This document shows, in pieces, positions 60,875 through 64,000 of a stretch of 64,000 nt of DNA. Where the stretch lies: contig OZ252212.1 in assembly GCA_965248955.1 (NCBI GenBank), positions 744,001 through 808,000 of the forward strand. Direction: 5' to 3'. The translations under genes were made by a program, and so were the position numbers. The stretch's first letter is position 1, and every line of letters begins with the position of its first letter. This DNA is from DAOUJH01 sp965248955. GTDB lineage: Bacteria > Chloroflexota > Dehalococcoidia > Lucifugimonadales > QGNO01. Under the pieces are notes generated by a model that worked only from the letters and a program-made list of their open reading frames with translations, ran no database searches and had not been told where the DNA came from.

Positions 60875-62077
60875 CTATACAGCCCCGGCATCCTTCATAG
60901 CTTGTATCTTAGCGCCATCGTAGCCAAGCTCTGTCAGCAGATCATCCGTGTGCTGTCCCAGCCCCGGAGCGGGCCTATACTCCTCCTCCTGCCCCATCTT
61001 CAAGGGATTGCCAATTGTCCTATACTCACCCGCCTGCGGGTGGTTGACAACCGGAGTCATGTTTCGGTTGATCACGGATGGTTCGGCAAACGACTCGGCG
61101 ATGGTGTTGACCCTGGCCACAGGCATATCATTGCCCAGCTCTGAATCCCACTCGTCGGCGGTCTTCTTTGAGAATACGCCGCTAAGGAATTCCACAAGCT
61201 CCGCCTTGTTCTTTAAGCGCTCGGCGGGATTGGCAAATCGAGGGTCGTTTGGCAGGTCCTTGTACTCGTCCGGATACATCTCCGCCAGCTTGTTGGTCAG
61301 TTGCATGTAGAGCGGCTGGTTGGCGAACTGGATCTGCACATAACGGCCGTCCTTGCACTCCAGGGCGGTGACAGGAACGTTTGTCGGGTGAGTGGAACCC
61401 AGAGGTCCCGGCTCCGAGTCGAACATGAGGTAATACTGACCTATGTACGCCTGGAGAGTAAGCATGGTATCCAAAAGCGATACGTCCACGTGACGGCCTT
61501 CCCCGGTCCTCTCGCGGTCGACCAGGGCCGCCAGAATGCCGGACAGCGCCGCATAGGCGCCCGCCAGGTCTCCCACCGGTACGCCCATGGTCGAAGGAGC
61601 ATGGCCGGGATGGCCTATGACGCTCATCACGCCGCCGCTGGCCTGAATGGTGGTGTCGAATGCTGGGCGGTTGGGATTGGGGGCTCCGTCGTGCCCGAAC
61701 CCGGAGATGGAGCAGTAGACCAACCGTGAGTTGATCTTGTGGATGGTGTCGTAATCGATCCCTAGGCGGGGCGGCACGGATGGCCGGTAGTTTTCCACCA
61801 TAACGTCCGATGTTTTTACCAGGTCATAGAACGTTTCTCTGGCAAGCTCTTCTCGGAAGTTGAGAGTGATGCTGCGCTTATTGCCATTTAGGCCCAGAAA
61901 GTAGTAACTCTCCACGTCCTTATACTTGGGCGGAAAGTTACGGGACGGGTCGCCAGTGCCGGGCTGTTCCACCTTGATAACGTCCGCTCCCATGTCACCC
62001 ATCAGGCGGCAGCAGAACGGGCCGGCCAGTACCTGGGTCAAATCTAGAACACGCAAACCTTCCAGTGGCTTAGTCAT
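60875..62077 (-). CDS. CaiB/BaiF family (class III) CoA transferase
   Basis: A 400-residue CoA transferase. The N terminus PLEGLRVLDLTQVLAGPFCCRLMGDMGADVIKVE and GNKRSITLNFREE are family signatures, and the catalytic Asp lies in VGDLAGAYAALSGILAAL. Members move CoA between carboxylic acids such as formate/oxalate, carnitine or bile acids; the substrate here is not known. GGGAGGCATTTC precedes the ATG. It is divergent from an M20 hydrolase and followed by a terminator. Confidence 0.93.
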   Translation of the reverse strand: MTKPLEGLRVLDLTQVLAGPFCCRLMGDMGADVIKVEQPGTGDPSRNFPPKYKDVESYYFLGLNGNKRSITLNFREELARETFYDLVKTSDVMVENYRPSVPPRLGIDYDTIHKINSRLVYCSISGFGHDGAPNPNRPAFDTTIQASGGVMSVIGHPGHAPSTMGVPVGDLAGAYAALSGILAALVDRERTGEGRHVDVSLLDTMLTLQAYIGQYYLMFDSEPGPLGSTHPTNVPVTALECKDGRYVQIQFANQPLYMQLTNKLAEMYPDEYKDLPNDPRFANPAERLKNKAELVEFLSGVFSKKTADEWDSELGNDMPVARVNTIAESFAEPSVINRNMTPVVNHPQAGEYRTIGNPLKMGQEEEYRPAPGLGQHTDDLLTELGYDGAKIQAMKDAGAV

Positions 62078-62231
62078 GAAATGCCTCCCTATTCTTCAAT
62101 GAAACCGCGCCGTAGAAACGCAGCACGAGTTTAGGTGTGCCCCCAACCACTGTCAAGGGCGGCAGCTCTGTTCCAATGAGGACGGTTTCTGTATATACTT
62201 CGCCGTACCTAGCACTTGTTGGGGGGGATTT

Positions 62232-63575
62232 ATGCCTACCGTAGTTGAGATGAAGCAGGCGGCCATAGCCGCCATAGAGGAACGCAAGGATGAGATCACA
62301 GGCATAGCCCAGCACATCCTACGCAACCCGGAGACGGGCTTTACCGAGCAAAAGACGTCCAAGCTGGTTCAGGAGAAGTTCCAGTCCATGGGTATCCCCT
62401 TTCAAAATGGTCTGGCCATCACCGGGGTCAAGGGCTCGGTGGAAGGCGGAGCGGGACCTGGGCCGTCGGTGGCAGTGATCGGAGAGCTGGACTCGCTGCG
62501 TGTCCTGGAGCATCCCTACCATGACGAAGTAACCGGGGCGGCCCATGCCTGCGGTCATCATTGCCAGATAGGCAGCATGCTGGGCGCAATGATCGGGCTG
62601 ATGACGCCGGAGGTCTTAGGGAATCTATCGGGGCGCATACTGCCCATTGCCGTGCCCGCGGAAGAGTTCATTGAGGTGGAGCGCCGCATGAACCTGCGAG
62701 AGAGCGGCAGTATAGAATTCATGGGCGGCAAGCAGGAGTTCATCAAACTCGGCACTTTTGACGACGTGGATATGGCAATGATCTGCCACACCATGGCGGA
62801 GGAGTTCTCCCTGGGCATTGGCGGTACAAGCAACGGCCACGTGGTCAAGTTTGTGCAGTACACGGGCCGGGGCGCCCATGCCGGCGGTGCGCCGCACATG
62901 GGCATCAACGCACTCAATGCAGCAATGATAGCCCTCTCCGGCATCAACGCTAACCGAGAAACCTTCCGCGAGCAAGATACCGTACGCGTACACGGCATTC
63001 TGACCCGCGGCGGCGATGCGGTGAGCGCGGTGCCATCCAACGTTACCCTGGAATGGCGAGTGCGATCCGGAAACCTGGACGCTATAGTACATAACAGTGC
63101 CAAGGTGGATCGCAGCTTCAAGGCCGGTGCCTTGGCCGTAGGGGCAAAGGTCAGCATCACCAACATAGCCGGGTATTTACCCATGCGCAACAATAAGACC
63201 CTGCAAGACCTCTTCGTTGGAAATGCCGCGGACGTAGTAGGCAAGGAGCACGTACTGGTGCGACCTGACACCCACAACGGCGGAGGCTCCACGGACATGG
63301 GCGACCTTGCTCAGATTATGCCGCTGATCCACCCATATTGCGGCGGAGCAACGGGCACGGGCCACGGCAAGGACTACGTTATCCAGGACTATGAGAAGGC
63401 TGTGGTGCAGCCGGCCAAGGCTATGGCGGCCACTGTAATAGACCTGCTGTCTGAAGGAGCGTCGAAGGCTATGGAAGTCAAGGCCACTGACAAGCCGCCG
63501 ATGACCAAGGATCAGTACCTGAAGTTCCAGAGGGAACGCAACGATGTGATAGAGTTCGACGGAGACACAGCCTAG
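62232..63575 (+). CDS. M20-family amidohydrolase (AbgB-like)
   Basis: A 447-residue metal-dependent hydrolase. Metal ligands are visible in GAAHACGHHCQIG, AVPAEEFIEVER and the late PDTHNGGGSTDMGD; the dimerisation domain has YTGRGAHAGGAPHMGINALNA. It resembles AbgB and indole-acetyl-amino-acid hydrolases, which split N-acyl or p-aminobenzoyl amino acids. A -10-like TATACT lies at 62193-62198. Start ATG 62232 follows GGGGGGGATTT. Substrate unknown. Confidence 0.9.
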   Translation: MPTVVEMKQAAIAAIEERKDEITGIAQHILRNPETGFTEQKTSKLVQEKFQSMGIPFQNGLAITGVKGSVEGGAGPGPSVAVIGELDSLRVLEHPYHDEVTGAAHACGHHCQIGSMLGAMIGLMTPEVLGNLSGRILPIAVPAEEFIEVERRMNLRESGSIEFMGGKQEFIKLGTFDDVDMAMICHTMAEEFSLGIGGTSNGHVVKFVQYTGRGAHAGGAPHMGINALNAAMIALSGINANRETFREQDTVRVHGILTRGGDAVSAVPSNVTLEWRVRSGNLDAIVHNSAKVDRSFKAGALAVGAKVSITNIAGYLPMRNNKTLQDLFVGNAADVVGKEHVLVRPDTHNGGGSTDMGDLAQIMPLIHPYCGGATGTGHGKDYVIQDYEKAVVQPAKAMAATVIDLLSEGASKAMEVKATDKPPMTKDQYLKFQRERNDVIEFDGDTA

Positions 63576-63775
63576 CAAATTTGCCAGGCAGACGTACCGT
63601 CGTCTTCCAATGATAGCGGGCCTGGGCGGCCCCCTGAGCACAGGCGCCCCACAAGTCCTGGGCATAGCTATAGCAGTGCCGCCGTCGGAGGCCGGGCATC
63701 GGGCTGTTCCAAGTACGGCGCTTCCCCCGTTCTCTCAGGTTGTATTGGCAAGCCCTATTGTGTCAAGATAGCGGC

Positions 63776-64000
63776 ATGCCGCAGATGCCCGCAGGAGTTG
63801 AGCCAATTACCCTAATCCCTGCGGTGTTCATAATACTGGCCGCTGGGATAGTAAAAGGCGCCACCGGCTTTGGATTCGCCCTCGTAGCCACGCCGCTGTT
63901 GCTGCTGCTGTGGGAGCCCAAGACGTTGGTGCCCGTATTCATCCCTCTCAGCATTGTGGCCGACACTTTCATAGTAATGCAAACCTGGCGGCAAGTTGAA
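63776..64000 (+). CDS. TauE/SafE-family sulfite/sulfonate exporter, N-terminal part
   Basis: An ATG at 63776 opens a frame that stays open to the window edge (75 codons). The visible part has the TauE/SafE pattern: PAVFIILAAGIVKGATGFGF in the first helix, then ALVATPLLLLLWEPKTLVPVFIPLSIVADTF. These membrane proteins export sulfite, sulfoacetate or related anions. A second ATG nine bases later is an alternative start. The 200 bases before it hold no other gene. Confidence 0.85.
   Translation, partial: MPQMPAGVEPITLIPAVFIILAAGIVKGATGFGFALVATPLLLLLWEPKTLVPVFIPLSIVADTFIVMQTWRQVE

Overview
The window looks like a piece of chromosome from a free-living bacterium, most likely a member of the Chloroflexota (a Dehalococcoidia/SAR202-like lineage is my best guess). 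This is inference: overall G+C is high by eye, the lipoproteins carry Thr-Pro-rich linkers behind the lipobox, dnaK is controlled by HspR through a HAIR-like operator, a Rex repressor sits beside the F-type ATP synthase, and there are CaiB-type CoA transferases, amidohydrolases and a partial molybdenum hydroxylase. Genes are tightly packed, with many 4-base stop/start overlaps and GTG or TTG starts. No tRNA, rRNA, CRISPR array or transposase gene was seen.

Layout. 1-4026: 3' part of lon, a CvpA-like membrane protein, an HNH nuclease, holB and a small P-loop kinase. 4144-8898: a YceI lipoprotein, a flippase-like membrane protein, a D-aminoacylase-like hydrolase and a PQQ-type sugar dehydrogenase lipoprotein. 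8909-11295: cytochrome c biogenesis operon ccmABCD (read right to left). 11404-14617: a sulfite-oxidase-like gene whose 3' end is duplicated around a 2.6 kb, more AT-rich insert carrying a DUF2442 gene, a HAD hydrolase and purC with two integron-type attC sites. 14650-19667: mgtE, a zinc ribbon, then the heat-shock operon hspR-grpE-dnaK. 19684-23872: an AcuC-like deacetylase, a Mut7-C protein, a DUF1998-type helicase and a DUF503 protein. 24072-32018: rex and the convergent ATP synthase operon (atpI-like, B, small ORF, E, F, H, A, small ORF, G, D, C).

32227-35950: sugar kinase, sugar isomerase and an amidotransferase-like protein. 35999-39570: moaDE, a metal ABC transporter, a DUF951 gene and pyrF. 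39713-41745: an endonuclease III homologue and an unusual hypoxanthine phosphoribosyltransferase fusion. 41827-50108: the pyrimidine operon pyrR-pyrB-pyrC-carA-(membrane protein)-carB under PyrR attenuation. 50201-55778: a GYD protein, two tandem ACT-domain malic enzymes and a large VWA protein. 55905-59820: orphan CoxM and CoxS subunits, then a TPP riboswitch controlling a sodium symporter and thiD (pyrimidine-moiety salvage for thiamine). 59826-64000: a hydroxyacid dehydrogenase, a CaiB/BaiF CoA transferase, an M20 hydrolase and the start of a TauE/SafE exporter.

The genes describe an aerobic or facultative heterotroph with c-type cytochromes, molybdopterin enzymes and respiratory ATP synthesis. 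The most unusual locus is the integron-cassette-like island at 11974-14617. Other points of note are a C12 tract in the hspR leader, small unknown genes embedded in the atp and car operons, and the nuclease-like domain fused to Hpt.
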